A DNA stretch of 64,000 bases from the NCBI GenBank assembly GCA_963457665.1, contig OY735202.1:54109631-54173630 (forward strand), read 5' to 3'. Numbering within the stretch: the first letter of the stretch is position 1; each line of letters starts with the position of its first letter. The notes below the pieces were generated by a model that was given only the letters and a program-made list of their open reading frames with translations, did not search any database and was not told the DNA's origin. This DNA is from Thysanoteuthis rhombus (lineage: Eukaryota > Mollusca > Cephalopoda > Oegopsida > Thysanoteuthidae). Below are positions 1-10,885 of the stretch, piece by piece. Position numbers and translations under genes: made by a program.

Positions 1-228
1 ACAAAACTTCATTCATTCCACATCAAGTTTCAAAAAGATTTTTCCAAATACCCGATATACATATCTCTAACATCTTTCTTTTGTAACCTGCATATAGAAT
101 ATTTTTCATATTTACTTTCTAGCACGATCATCAAATATGTCTGCTGAAGATTGCATACAACCTATATCGCTGATAATTAAAAACCTATGCATTCAATGCT
201 TAATGAATCAGAAGATTGAGTTCCTTAC
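1..228 (-). other. Start of second visible intron of the SR-type gene
   Basis: AT-rich sequence lying 3' (on the minus strand) of the exon that ends at 229. The exon is followed by GTAAGG, a good 5' splice site, so this should be intron. I see no further exon, so the rest of the RRM and the expected Arg-Ser tail lie beyond the left edge of the window. Confidence 0.55.
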
Positions 229-306
229 CGGCCATTAAGATCTCTAACTGCTCTTTCAGCATCTTCTGGGTATTTGAAAACCAAAAAAGCAAATCCAGGT
301 GGATTT
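229..306 (-). CDS. SR-type splicing factor, exon 2 (RNP1 half of the RRM), partial gene
   Basis: A 78-nt exon read on the minus strand. It begins after a pyrimidine-rich run ending CAG (intron AG at 308-307) and ends before GTAAGG. Joined to the exon ending at 6054, the split codon CG/A gives Arg, followed by NPPGFAFLVFKYPEDAERAV and then RDLNG. GFAFLVFK is the RNP1 motif of an RRM, and R-N-P-P-G-F-A-F is the hallmark of the SRSF3/SRSF7 (insect Rbp1/x16) group of SR proteins, which bind exonic enhancers in the nucleus and guide splice-site choice. The exon starts and ends in the same phase (after codon position 2). The other RRM strands, any zinc knuckle and the RS domain are outside the window, so SRSF3-like and SRSF7-like cannot be told apart. 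Family call is strong; exact orthology is not. Confidence 0.88.
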
Positions 307-320
307 CTGATGGGGTGGAA

Positions 321-369
321 GGGAAAAAGAAAAAAAAAAAAAAAAGAAAAAAAAAAAAAGAAAAAAAAA
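321..369. repeat. A-rich purine tract (polypyrimidine on the minus strand)
   Basis: An almost uninterrupted A run broken by single G bases. On the minus strand it becomes a T/C tract just upstream of the 3' splice site at 308-307. Confidence 0.8.
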
Positions 370-1340
370 TGAAGAATATTATGTGCATAAAATTGTCAAA
401 TGCATAAATAAAACGAAAATGCTCAAGTGTTTCATCATAATTGAGGGAAAAACAAACAATTCAACAAGTTATACATAAATGAAGTGCATTACCTGAATGG
501 GCAATATTCCAAATAGTTGCATGGTGAGAAATTTTAAAAAATTAACAGAAGTAAATATACAAGTATAAGAAACAAACATGTTAATTCTGAAAGGCTTTAA
601 GGGATGTGGGATGGGTATTAGAACAAGATTGTTATACAGATTGTAATGCATGTTTGATTGAAAGATCAACATAAATCCATAAACCAGGACGTCCAAGAAT
701 TCTAAGAAAAACACTATTACACTTAGTAAAATATTCACATATGATGTGTTCATAATTAAACCCAAGTCAGTGCATGATAGAGGATCTTGGATTTTATAGA
801 ACAGAACAAAATGATCATGAAAATTGAAAATGCATAAATAAAATACAAAGGATGGATGTGTTGTATCATAACAAAAGACAAGAAAAACACATCAGTTCAT
901 AATAATATTTTAACATCAATTTGATTGTCTAAGAGTAGTAAGTAGTTGATTGCCATGAAAGAATTCAGAGGTATATTTCAATTTCAGAGATGACTTGAAC
1001 AAAACAACAGCAACAAAAAAAAAAAAAAAATATGCTTTAAATTTGTTTGACAGGAAAATTCCACTGTTACTAACAGTAGGTACAAGATATCTTCATTAGA
1101 AAAAAAGTTTTTTTCAGATGAAAGATACCATTATTTGATTATTAGACATAGATAAACAGGGGAGGGAATACAAATAGAGAATATAACTATTCATACTAGA
1201 CAGAAATTACTGAAAAAAAAAAAGGAAAAAAAAAAAAAAGAAAAAAGGTGAATATATAAATTACTGCTTTCCAAAGGTCAGTAAAATGCTTTCACTGGTG
1301 AAGTTAGTGCACAAAACTGTTATCCATGAATACTCAAGTC

Positions 1341-1342
1341 TA

Positions 1343-1399
<57 letters not shown>

Positions 1400-1428
1400 C
1401 ACACATATATATATATAGACACACACAG
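1341..1428. repeat. (AC)n/(AT)n compound microsatellite
   Basis: Alternating CA and TA dinucleotide blocks. It directly abuts the left edge of the LINE copy. Confidence 0.9.
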
Positions 1429-1717
1429 AGTTTAGGTGAGCTGGTATCACCTTGCCTTACTCCTTTTTGGAGCTGAAACAGTTCACAGTCCTTAAGTTGC
1501 TGTGGTTGTACATGTGTTGCAGTACTTTAACGTATGCAGGATCTACACTTTGTAGGGTGATGACCTTCATAACCATGGGGATTTCTACAGAGTCGAATGC
1601 CTTCTTGAAGTCTATAAATGCTACCGCAAGTGGCATTTTGTATTCTGCTGCCTTCTCTTTCAGCTGATTTATTGAATGAAGATGGTCCATGGTCAAGTAA
1701 TTTCTTCTAAATCAAGC
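1427..1717 (-). mobile_element. Non-LTR retrotransposon, inverted 5' piece (RT palm)
   Basis: On the minus strand the sequence reads FRRNYLTMDHLHSINQLKEK, then MPLAVAFIDFKKAFDSVE, then a region in another frame ending QLQKGVRQGDTSSPKL. These are the first conserved blocks of a LINE reverse transcriptase: F-x-D-x-x-K-A-F-D with the first catalytic Asp, then G-x-R-Q-G-D. A deletion of roughly 17 bp relative to the other copies shifts the frame near position 1490, and a stop sits near the upstream end. The piece lies head to head with the plus-strand part of the same element starting at about 1718. The element type is RTE-like, judged by its trinucleotide 3' tail; the clade assignment is tentative. 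Confidence 0.85.
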
Positions 1718-2668
1718 CATAGCAACTCATTCATTAGGCTTCGTAAGGACTCTGAACCGTTTCAGCTCCAAAAAGGAGTAAGACAAGGTGATACCAGCAC
1801 ACCCAAACTCTTTACAGCCTGCCTTGAGATGATCTTCCAAAACACGGACTGGGAAAATAGAGGAATCAAAATAAACTGCGAATACTTGAACAACCTTAGA
1901 TTTGCAGACGACATCGTCCTTTTTGCAGAGAACTTACAACTAATGCTAGATGATCTGAACAAGGAAAGCAAAAAAGTCGGCCTATACATGAACTTGAGTA
2001 AAATAAAAATCATGTGCAATAATCATGTTGAGAATAAGAACATCACTCTCAAGATAGAAAATGCAAAACTCAGCAAAGTAGACCGCTACATCTACCTAGG
2101 ACAACGAATCTCCATGAGACCCTCAAAAGAAGAAATCACTTTGGGATGGCAAGCCTTCGACAGAGCAAGCTTAACTTTCAAGAACCAGATGATCCCAATA
2201 ATCCTAAAAAGAAGAGTATACAACCAATGCATTCTCCTGATAGTCATTTATGGGGCTGAAACATGGAAACTAACCAAGAGACAGACCTGCAAACTGAGAA
2301 GTATGCAACATGCGCATGAGAGAATCATGCTCAACCTTACATGGAGAGATCACAAGATAGCACAGTATATAAGGAAGAAAACGGATGTCCGTGACATCAT
2401 AGAAACTATTAAAAAACTCAAATGGCAATGGGCAGGCCATGTTGCAAGAATGAAAGACAACCGATGGACATCAAATCTCACAGCATGGATCCCCAGAGAT
2501 CACATAAAAAACTGAGGCCGACAGAACACAAGATGGAGAGATGAACTAGACAAATTCAGGAAATACTGGCTCCGTGACCCCCATGATAGAGAATTGTGGT
2601 GAATCCTGGGGAAGGTCTATGTCCAATGACGGATATTAAAAGACTGATGATGATGATGATGATGAATA
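1718..2668 (+). mobile_element. Non-LTR retrotransposon 3' part (RT to 3' tail)
   Basis: Open from about 1676 to 2515. The sequence carries GVRQGDTSTPKLFTACLEM, the catalytic FADD box (LRFADDIVLFAEN), the thumb region (YIYLGQRISM), YNQCILLIVIYGAETWKLT and the typical C-terminal QWAGHVARMKDNRWTS. After a stop at 2513-2515 the coding homology continues (TRWRDELDKFRKYW) to about 2640, so this stop is a decay mutation. The copy ends in a (GAT)n run at 2649-2665. Three codons present in the second copy (after LFAEN) are missing here. The polymerase Asp pair is intact, but the 5' half including the endonuclease is absent, so the copy is dead on arrival. Confidence 0.88.
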
Positions 2669-4297
2669 TATTGGATGATTATAGTTTTGGGGGCCTTTGC
2701 TGGAGTTCTGGTATGCTATGGTCAACTACCATATTTCACATCCATTGATAAGATGAAAGATAACCACTACCTATGATTCAAAATGTGAAAAGTAAGATGA
2801 AGAACGAGTGCTATAGTGTAAAAAAAAAAGGCTCAAAAATAGCCATGTGACAAAAAAATTGCCAAGTAAATCATTTTTCATGATTAGTAAGAAAGTAATT
2901 GCAATTTTACGTACCACTAATTAGTGTATGTAGGGCGCATAAGAAAACAATAGAAAGGAGTGACTGATTCATGACCAGAAACAGACGGCAGTCAAGTCAC
3001 TGTTCACCTTTTACACTTTTGAAACTACACTAGAAAAGTTTTGATTGTTGAATTTGATGCATTAATAATGTAGCTTGACAATCAAGAGGTTTCCTCGAAA
3101 ATACAGATAGCACATAGATCATCGAAGATGATGTTGAATTTTCAGGGATATGATATACATATTCAACCTCAGAAGTGTTATGTATGGTTGTAGGGGAAAA
3201 TTTTCATGGAAAATTTGTCTAACGACGACAATCTTATCTTGCCGAATTATTTAACTTTTTGCAGAAAAATAATCTGTCTCCAGTGCCAATATCTTCGGAA
3301 ATAGTGCAAGAACAAAAGTGGAGTGGGGTCCACCTGTAACCCCTGAATAAAAAAATCATAACTACGCTGGGCTCAGAACAGGCCAAAGCTTATAACGAAC
3401 AATAAGCCCCCCCTCCTGCTAAATGAAAAAAAAAGAGTATTTTATTCATGGGTATAATAGCAATATGAACAAAAAATTAATGAGCTTGGTTGAAGAATGA
3501 GAAAAAGCAGTATAAGGAACTCCGTGTTCGCTCGTTGATAGCTCTGTACGAGCACCTTGCCTGTCCTCTCCCTGACAGGATCGATTTGAAGAATTTCATC
3601 TTCAAGAACTCCTCCAGACCAGGACATAAACGGCGAACATGTCCGGAGGAAAAGAGACGTTGTGACACTGGTGATTTGTTTTGTTTAGTGGCCAGTTAAA
3701 GAATAATTTTTCAAATGCTGTAAAACGTCATCAACTTTAATTTACACAAGAATGAATTATAAAATCGTTTTTGGTGATTGTTTCATGATTATATCGTTAA
3801 AATATTCAATATGAACATTTTTTCCTATACAATAAGAAATAATGAACATGTAAGAATAAATTGAGCATTTGAATTACTTTTAAACAAACGATTCTAGCAC
3901 CTAAAAAAAAAAATGATGAATATTTTTCTGAGTCAAAACTGATGTTGTTCAGTTCTTTTCAAGTTCCAAGTTTCGTCGTGGTGATATTAATGGAAAAAAA
4001 ATTAAAATATATATCTTTAATTGTTCAGATACACGTCTAATTCCTAATAATTAAGTAGTGCACTAATATATCTTTTTTAAATCGTTATTTTTTTCTCACA
4101 AGAGAATCTCTTGATGAACTAATTAAAAAAGTAGACTTCGTGAAATTAGATACATGTTAGATGATCTCCTAACGTGGAGGACAGATTCCGCGTTAGAAAT
4201 TTCTCTGCTGATTTCACACTCAGTAAAAGAAAGTAATTCCAGGTTTCCGTTCAACAATTGAGTTGTCAAGGAGAATCATTCTTTTTATTCGATTTAC

Positions 4298-4347
<50 letters not shown>
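4298..4347. repeat. (AAT)n microsatellite
   Basis: About 16 uninterrupted AAT repeats inside the SR gene intron. Confidence 0.95.
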
Positions 4348-4348
<1 letters not shown>

Positions 4349-6053
4349 CAAACATTTTCCTTTCCTTGAATGCCAAAATATTGTTTATTGAGAACGAGAA
4401 AAATGAACTTCCGGATCCGCCCTACATTCAAGCAGGCAATTTTATTGATTATAAAAATTGTATCCCTAGTGGCCGAACTTAACATTCTTGGGGCCCTTAT
4501 TTTTGTTTTTCTCTCTTCGGGAATTATTTTCAAATAAATAAAAACAAAGAATAAAATATTCATAAAATTATATAATTTTTTAACGTGAAGTGATTCATGG
4601 ATCAATAATCTATCTTTAATAAATTACCAAAAAACATTGAAAAAAAAAAAAAAGAAATATTTCAAGAATGTATAAAGGGGGAGGCCCTGATTATTCTACA
4701 GTGAAAATGGGGGGGGGGAGACAATAAAAAGTCAAGGATGCGCTTTTTACAAAAAAAAAAAAAACAAAACAAAAAAAAACAGTTTGTAATTTCCAACTAT
4801 GTATTAAAATACTAAATACAATGGTTATAGAAGAAAAAAATTAGACCAACCAGACAGTAACGTACTTTATGGCCAGTCATTATTTTTGATCATAAATAAT
4901 AAATTGTGTATTTAGAAGATTTCAATTTAATAATTCTTGGATCGAGTGGCGCAGAAGCTACAAGAGTCGCCATATTTAAAAACTCCAACTAATTAAAGAG
5001 CTTTGCTACAGACAACATCTTTTACAAGAATTTTAGAAGTTCAATAGTTATCAGCCTTATCTATTTGGCACAAATAAAAAGTATTCTAAATTGTTATTTA
5101 ACAGAGCTGCAAAGGACTTAGAACACACGGAAACAAAATGTAAACTGAATTTATTTATTTTATCAATTTCCCAATTACTAAATCATTTTCCATCATCGGC
5201 GATCATGAGGTTGCATAAATAAGATAATACGTCGATTCGATTGATTCATTTAAAATATTCTGTTCCAAGAATTATGAAATAGAAATTAACTGTTACCTAA
5301 TTAAATGTGATTCACCATAAAACACCACCCCACCAAAAAATTAGTATAACACATGCAAAAAGTGCGTAGTGTAACACCTTTTTACTGTTAGTACTAGTGC
5401 TGTGTGGATGCAAAATCTTCAAGCAACACTTTCACGATGATAAAAGGTACAGAGACTTTTAATCCATAAATTGAGTATCTCTTAGCTCAGATTTTATTTT
5501 ACTTCATCTTAATTCTTAGATAATGAAGGTTAAAAGGTTAGGATCTTTCTTTATCAAAAAGAAAAAGGTAAAAATGGGATGGAACATTCACTCCCTCAAT
5601 TATAAGATTTTTCCAAGTTAGTTAACAAAAAAAATCATTAGAAATTAAAAACAAGCTATCGTATTCATTCAAATATAGTAAATTTCCGATAATATTATTA
5701 TCCATTCGATTTTTATTATCAAACTAAAGCTAGGTAAGGGGCAGCCAGTCTCGTGCACATCTAACAATCTTCCTTTCACTGAGCTGAACTACAATAAAGA
5801 TGGCTTGTGAACTTCCAAATACAACCGGGACCAGAAGCATCACAATCACGAATAAACCAGAAACAATATTGGTTATATTTTTAATCTGACACTACATCAA
5901 CTAATGTAATACGTATACCTTTTATATAGAAATGTGATCTAAGTCACATTCTTTTCTGAATTTTGACTGTAATAATATTTCGGCTGATGGTGTTGTTTTT
6001 GTGAATTAGTGAATTGAACAAGAACATAGAAGTCAAAAAAGGCCAAGACTTAC

Positions 6054-6199
6054 CGCGCAACCCATACGTCAGTTATGGGCCCAAATGATTTGAACTCTCT
6101 TTCTAGTTCATATTTCCCAACTCTGTTTCCCAAATCACCAACAAATATTCTGTAACCACCTCTAATTCGATCCAGGACTGCACGATTTATCATAGCCAT
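6054..6199 (-). CDS. SR-type splicing factor, exon 1 (RNP2 half of the RRM)
   Basis: First coding exon on the minus strand. I chose the ATG at 6199-6197 because it is the first in-frame ATG after the upstream stop and has a good context (A at -3, G at +4). A second ATG follows two codons later. The product starts MAMINRAVLDRIRGG and then RIFVGDLG, an RNP2 motif (residues 17-24), followed by KYELEREFKSFGPITDVWVA. ELE-x-x-F-x-x-(Y/F)-G-P-(I/L)-x-x-V-W-(V/I)-A-R is the start of the SRSF3/SRSF7-type RRM. The exon ends GCGCG before GTAAGTC, leaving a split Arg codon completed at 306. Family members usually have a shorter N-terminus, so the leading MAMINRAVLDRIRGG is a lineage feature or the true start is the second ATG. 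Confidence 0.9.
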
Positions 6200-7597
6200 T
6201 ATGATGAGATGAGTGAGTGGGTAATTATTTGTCACCTAACATTGCTCTTCCGGTCCAAGGAAAGATAACTCTTCTTGTCTTGTAATGACATGTTTACTTG
6301 ATCAGTCTGGTACGAGGCCACAGCTGTGAGTACCTACTTGGATCGAACTCACTACCCTCATGAATTGGCCTGTAAGACAAGGATGCCAACAAACACATAA
6401 AGAAATAATCTAAGATGCAAATTTTAAATGTATAATTGGCAACCTATGCAATTTACTAGTGTATTAAGTGCAGTAAGTAATTCATGAAACGTAGCAATTC
6501 TATGAAACCATTTCACTACCTCAAGTAGTCTGGAAACTGGAAAAACTAATTTGAAACAATCATAAAACTTTTCAAGCTTTTTCATACTGCAACATTTTTT
6601 CAGCTAATTTAGTCTGCAGAAGATTCTTTACAAGTTCACTTTGAATGTGAATTTTAAAATTGTGCAGTTCGGGGTGATTTTGAAACAAAATTACATTCCT
6701 CGAGAAGAGATTTAGATAGAAAATATGAATGCTTTATTTTCAAGAGATGAAAAATCAAATTTTATTATCTATTATGAATAAATCTAGGACCAAATCAACC
6801 AAGTCAAATGGTATTAATTTCTGAGTTTGGACTCTATATATTTCACCACTTATGCATGATCTCTTCAGGAGTTTGAAATGATTGAAATCTATTATTTGAT
6901 TATGGACATAGAAATACAGTGATTTTTTTTTATAGATTTTACCACTTCCTGTTGAAAATATATTTGATTTGCAAAGGAAAATATTAAAAGTCAGCAAAAA
7001 TCAAGATTTTACATGTTCTATAGATTTTACAAATAAAATTGCACAAAAACTAGCTGCTGCTGTACCTGTCTATGCCATGTTGAATTTTTAAGGGGTCAAG
7101 AAAGGACTAAAGCTTTCAGACTTGATGATAGTATAAGGATGCAATTTAGTATTTATTCAAAGTAAATGTTTCATTTTTTTTGTCATCTCTTCAGCTTAGC
7201 AAGAAATAATTCATATCAAGAAGTTAACCATTTTTGGGGGGATTAGTTGGAAATTTTGATTTGGGGAGAATATTGATGAAAAACATTGATCAATTCAGGA
7301 TGTTTAAAGCCTACTGATTTAAATTTTCAAAACTGAGAATCAAGAGCTTACTACTGTGGCTTATCATTCCTTTTATCCTGAATAAGAAATAAAAATCATC
7401 TATTGACTCTTCAAGGAAAACAAAATCAGTATTAATTTGAAAAAAGATGAAGATCTCTTAGAAATCCAAGTATATTCATATTTTTTTTTCACTTGGGTAA
7501 AGAGGTAGATCATCTAAAGTAAAAAAAAAAGATCAGAATGCACATTGTGTAGCAATGATCAGTGTAATATGGTCAAGATAGTCTAACGGAGATAATT
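6200..7597. other. Upstream region of the SR-type gene, no gene seen
   Basis: Should contain the promoter and 5' UTR of the SR gene on the minus strand. I cannot place a TATA box or start site with confidence. A B-box-like stretch (GAGTTCGATCC on the minus strand, about 6330-6340) hints at an old tRNA-derived SINE, but no A box is convincing. A piece at about 7531-7562 resembles the first part of the tandem unit found at 12140. Confidence 0.5.
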
Positions 7598-7760
7598 TAG
7601 GTATCTTCAATTAGCTCCCTTAAGAGTCACCTGTTGATGAGAATGAACAAGAATGCAGGTGAGAAGAGGCAGACATGAATATAAAAGAATCACAGGGTGT
7701 ACTGTAATGAGTCGAAAATGAAAAAATAAAAGCAAAGACACAAGTTCTCTTGATTATACA
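7598..7760 (+). repeat. Putative 5' LTR of gypsy copy 1
   Basis: Aligns by eye with 10640-10793. Shared blocks include TGTTGATG-GAATGA, AGAGAC/AGAGGC-AGACATGAATATAA and an ACAAGTTC-CTT end. The edges are uncertain by tens of bases because the repeats have diverged. Confidence 0.6.
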
Positions 7761-8262
7761 CGGCACTATGACAACAAAGATGAGATAAATGAATTCTGAA
7801 ACATCCAAAACATGATTAAAATGAAATTGAAGTCTACATGGAACTTTCTACACAGAAAATTTCTGAACATCGCTAAAAGATGAAAGACAGACTCCAGAAA
7901 TGAAAGATTTGCATGAGCACAGATATCACCATCAACCTCACTGAATCTTGGAGCTGTGGACTGGTGCATGGAATACATTCCATCTTGATATAAGTTTTTT
8001 GAACTTGCAAGTGGGACAATGACTGCCACTGACAAGGTTAGAAGAGTTACTTTACTACTTTGAATTGGTACGCCAGTTTTTGCAAAATTACCAATTGAAA
8101 AGAATGTGCTGAGTCCTTACTTCACATCTAAGAGAAATACAGTGCTAGAAAGATATAAGTTCAGACAAAGAAGGCAAACAAGAGAAGAGACAATGCATAT
8201 GTTGATACATTACGATAATTAGCTAGATTATATGATTTTGGTATTCTAGAAGTCATGTAATA

Positions 8263-8640
8263 AGAGATAAAATCACAGAGAAGTTGGCATATATGAGACT
8301 GCATGACAGGTTATTACAGGATGAAGGACTCGCGTTGGGAAGAATGTTAACAGTTGCAAAATTTTTTGAGGCTGCCCTGGCTAGAGCACTGCCAGAAAGC
8401 AGTAATCCAACTGATAGCTATGTTAACATTAATTAAAGTGGACGCGAAGAGTGTGCAGAGGGGAAAAAACCCTTGAAAATACTCTGACAATGATGAAATT
8501 TGTTCTACATATCATGAATCAGATGAATGTGAAGCTAGAACAGCTAAATGTTTATATTGCAAGGAAGTTGATCATTATGCACAAGTTTGTAGGAAGAAGA
8601 ATTTGACAGAGGAGAAAGAAGAAAACCTGAAAAGAAATCA
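8263..8640 (+). pseudogene. gag relic with CCHC zinc knuckle (gypsy copy 1)
   Basis: The stretch from 8263 reads RDKITEKLAYMRLHDRL and LTVAKFFEAALARA, which matches the C-terminal capsid region of Ty3/gypsy gag proteins, up to a stop near 8435. In another frame a nucleocapsid region follows: [14 protein letters not shown] at 8549-8590 is a clean C-x2-C-x4-H-x4-C zinc knuckle that would bind the element's RNA. A weaker cysteine cluster precedes it. The frame change and stop show that the gene is broken. Confidence 0.8.
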
Positions 8641-8779
8641 TGATCAGAAAGTCCAATTAAAGTAAAGAATGAGCTGATTTCTGACCTTGATTGATGAATT
8701 AATTTATTCTATAGAATATGAAGACAAGGAAATCATCAAATTTATTGCCGGAAAGTAAAGATGGTGATATACACAGGAA

Positions 8780-9890
8780 GCAGCACATTTTCATAATAGC
8801 GAGCCTTTACCAGAGACTATTTAAAGGAGGCACACCCTTGAGGTCAACAATTGAGAAATTTCATGCATATGGTTAGAAACCTCCTTTGCCATGTATGAGA
8901 TTTTTTGAGTCAGAACTTTGCTGGAAGAACTGTAGGATGAAGGATATTCAAATGATCAAAGGTGAAGTGGAGGCACTGCTGAGGAGGACATCCAGCTTCA
9001 TCCTGGAGGAGCCTAACAGTGGAGAGACCATCAATGCTGTGGAATGCTTTACAGAAAGATTTTGGAATCTGATAGAAAATACTGTGAACTTTTTAAAGGA
9101 CTTGGAAAAGTGATGGGCTATACACACAAAATAACTCATAACTTATGATGAATCAGTACTGCCCATTGCACAGAAATTATGCTTAATACCCTACCACATG
9201 AAGGAAGCTGTGAACCAGGAATTGTACAAAATGCCTGAGCAGGATATTTCAGAGGAAGTTCATGAGGAATCAGCTCCCGTGTCTGATCTATTGCTCACTT
9301 CAAGGAAGAAACAAATGAAACAAGGATATATGTAGATTTCTGTGTAGCAGATAAGGCAGTTATTAGAGGAAGGCATCTTGTAAAAATTGTTGATGGTATT
9401 TCACAAGTAGTGCAAGGTTCAAAAGTTTATGCTAAAATTGATGCTAGGAAAGGCTTCTGGCAAATCGAGGTAACCCTAGAATCGAGAAACCTGAACACCT
9501 TCATTACGCAAAGGGGTTGCTATAGATACAAAATTATATCTTTTGGAATGTCAAGTGCACTGGAAACCTATCAGGAAGCTATGGATTTATTGATAATACC
9601 TGGAATTATATGCTATGCAGATGGTACGATTGTATGCACAGATGATGAGGAATACCTGGGATAGAGACAGACTGAAATACTGGGTCATGTGATTTCAGAA
9701 CATGGAATAAAACCAGATTCGAGAAAAGTGGAAGCCATAAGCAAAGTATCAAGATCTGAGAATGTCACACACCTTCATTCATTCTTAGGTATTTATGGAT
9801 TTTTGGTGAAGTTCATTCAAAATTATGCAAATCTGTCGTGCAGAAAGCTAACCAAGAAAGGACAAAAATGGCAATGCATCTCGTTATAAC
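8780..9890 (+). pseudogene. pol relic: protease end, reverse transcriptase, RNase H start (gypsy copy 1)
   Basis: Fragments follow in several frames. The stretch 8830-9010 resembles the region after the retropepsin active site (IEKFHAYG, then a block ending LLRRTSSFILEE). The stretch 9170-9300 resembles the start of the RT. The clearest part is 9410-9664, with KIDARKGFWQIEV, LNTFITQRGCYRYKIISFGM and SSALETYQEAM, the palm of a Ty3/gypsy RT. The catalytic Y-x-D-D box is ICYADGTIV at about 9611-9637, so the second Asp is replaced by Gly. The stretch 9677-9840 reads EILGHVISEHGIKPDSRKVE and SFLGIYGFLVKFI, the linker before RNase H. Several stops interrupt the reading. Confidence 0.85.
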
Positions 9891-10346
9891 CCAAAAAGTA
9901 ATGGTATGATAGAATATTTCCCTCATTACCTGAAGAAAGCCTTCAGAGCAGCCAAATATGAAAGAAAGAACTGGAAAGAGAAACAACCAATGAACTTCAT
10001 ATCACACAACCATTCACAGAACATCAACTAAAACTCCAACTTATCTTTTATTTGGAAGTGATATACACACCAAGATGAAGAAGGAGGAAAATATGACAAC
10101 AATATGAATAGACACAATAATGAATCTAAAAACAAAATGAAAAAGTACGCAAACCAGAAAAATGGAGAAAAAGAACAGAGATTCATAATAGAAGACGTAG
10201 TATATAAGGCAAACCTGGGAAAAAATAAACTAGACTCAAAAAACAAAGATACTTGCTACGTCATTCTAAGGAACATATCTAACACTTTCTATGAATTGGT
10301 TAATACTGAAAATGGAACTCTAATGAGGAATATCAAATACCTTTAA
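9880..10346 (+). pseudogene. Integrase C-terminal relic (gypsy copy 1)
   Basis: Just after the truncated RNase H region the sequence reads YNPKSNGMIEYFPHYLKKAF, the conserved block downstream of the last integrase catalytic Asp (family pattern Y-x-P-x-x-N-G-x-x-E-R). This shows that about 1 kb of RNase H and integrase core has been lost. The frame 10104-10346 continues with a basic stretch and FIIEDVVYKANLGKNKL to NTENGTLMRNIKYL, matching the C-terminal region of Ty3/gypsy integrases. It ends at a stop shortly before the 3' LTR. Confidence 0.7.
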
Positions 10347-10639
10347 CATGTAACCACTAGATCAGGGAGGGTTATTAGGTTACCCCACCCAGCCTCACGG
10401 ATATGATAATACAAAGAAAAAGGGTGTGCATGTGTATGCGTGTGAGTGTTAAGTTGTCATAAACATATTTTACTAGTCATAGATATTAAAATCAAGTTTT
10501 ATTGATATGGGAGAGAATTTGAAAAAAAGATAAAAATAGATCTAATTCTATTGTGCTGTTATGAAAACATCACTATGGGAAACATTTTTAAAACTACAAA
10601 GAAAGGAATGTAGAATAGTTAAGAGAGTCTAAAGGAAAA

Positions 10640-10793
10640 AAATTGGTTATTCCAAATCAACTTCTCTAGGAGCTACGTGTTGATGGGAATGAAAAACAGT
10701 TCAAGTGAGAAGAGACAGACATGAATATAAGAGAACCATCATGAGATGACAATGAAAAATAAAGTAACAAGTTCACTTAGTGATACAAAACAG
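10640..10793 (+). repeat. Putative 3' LTR of gypsy copy 1
   Basis: Diverged direct repeat of 7598-7760, preceded by a purine-rich run (about 10631-10639) that could be the polypurine tract. Confidence 0.6.
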
Positions 10794-10885
10794 TTGACAA
10801 GTTAATCTTACTGGCTGTTGTGAGTAGGTTTCATACTCATTTGATCTTTTACTATACCAAGTTAATAAATTTTATTAAAAACGTC
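10794..10885 (+). repeat. Single unit of the ~105-bp tandem repeat, left of the LINE insertion
   Basis: Contains TAATCTTACTGGCTGTTG and a TTTGATCTTTTACTATACC block that match the units right of the LINE at 12052-12140. This shows that the LINE inserted within the repeat array. Confidence 0.65.

Larger units (their letters stand above)
307..6053 (-). other. First coding intron of the SR-type gene (5.7 kb)
   Basis: Bounded on the minus strand by a GTAAGTC donor directly after the exon ending at 6054 and a CAG acceptor before 306. The acceptor is preceded by an unusually long T/C-rich tract (complement of the A/G run at about 321-369), which would act as the polypyrimidine tract. The intron contains a LINE copy (about 1427-2668), AC/AT and AAT microsatellites, and otherwise AT-rich sequence. 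From 2670 to 4296 and 4350 to 6053 I see no gene, apart from a short GC-richer patch at about 3480-3690 that is reported as a finding. Confidence 0.8.
7598..10793 (+). mobile_element. Decayed Ty3/gypsy LTR retrotransposon (copy 1)
   Basis: A 3.2-kb relic with the order gag, protease, reverse transcriptase, start of RNase H, end of integrase, flanked by two short similar direct repeats taken as LTRs. The order and motifs are those of Ty3/gypsy, and the short LTRs recall the Mag-like group. Stops, frameshifts and a large internal deletion (most of RNase H and the integrase core are missing after about 9870) make it non-functional. It appears to sit inside a unit of the roughly 105-bp tandem repeat: repeat-like sequence is found just left (about 7531-7575) and just right (10794-10885). 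Confidence 0.85.

Noticed and set aside
6320..6345. tRNA gene or SINE upstream of the SR-type gene
   Set aside because: A B-box-like sequence is present on the minus strand, but no acceptable A box or cloverleaf, so it is not listed as a feature.
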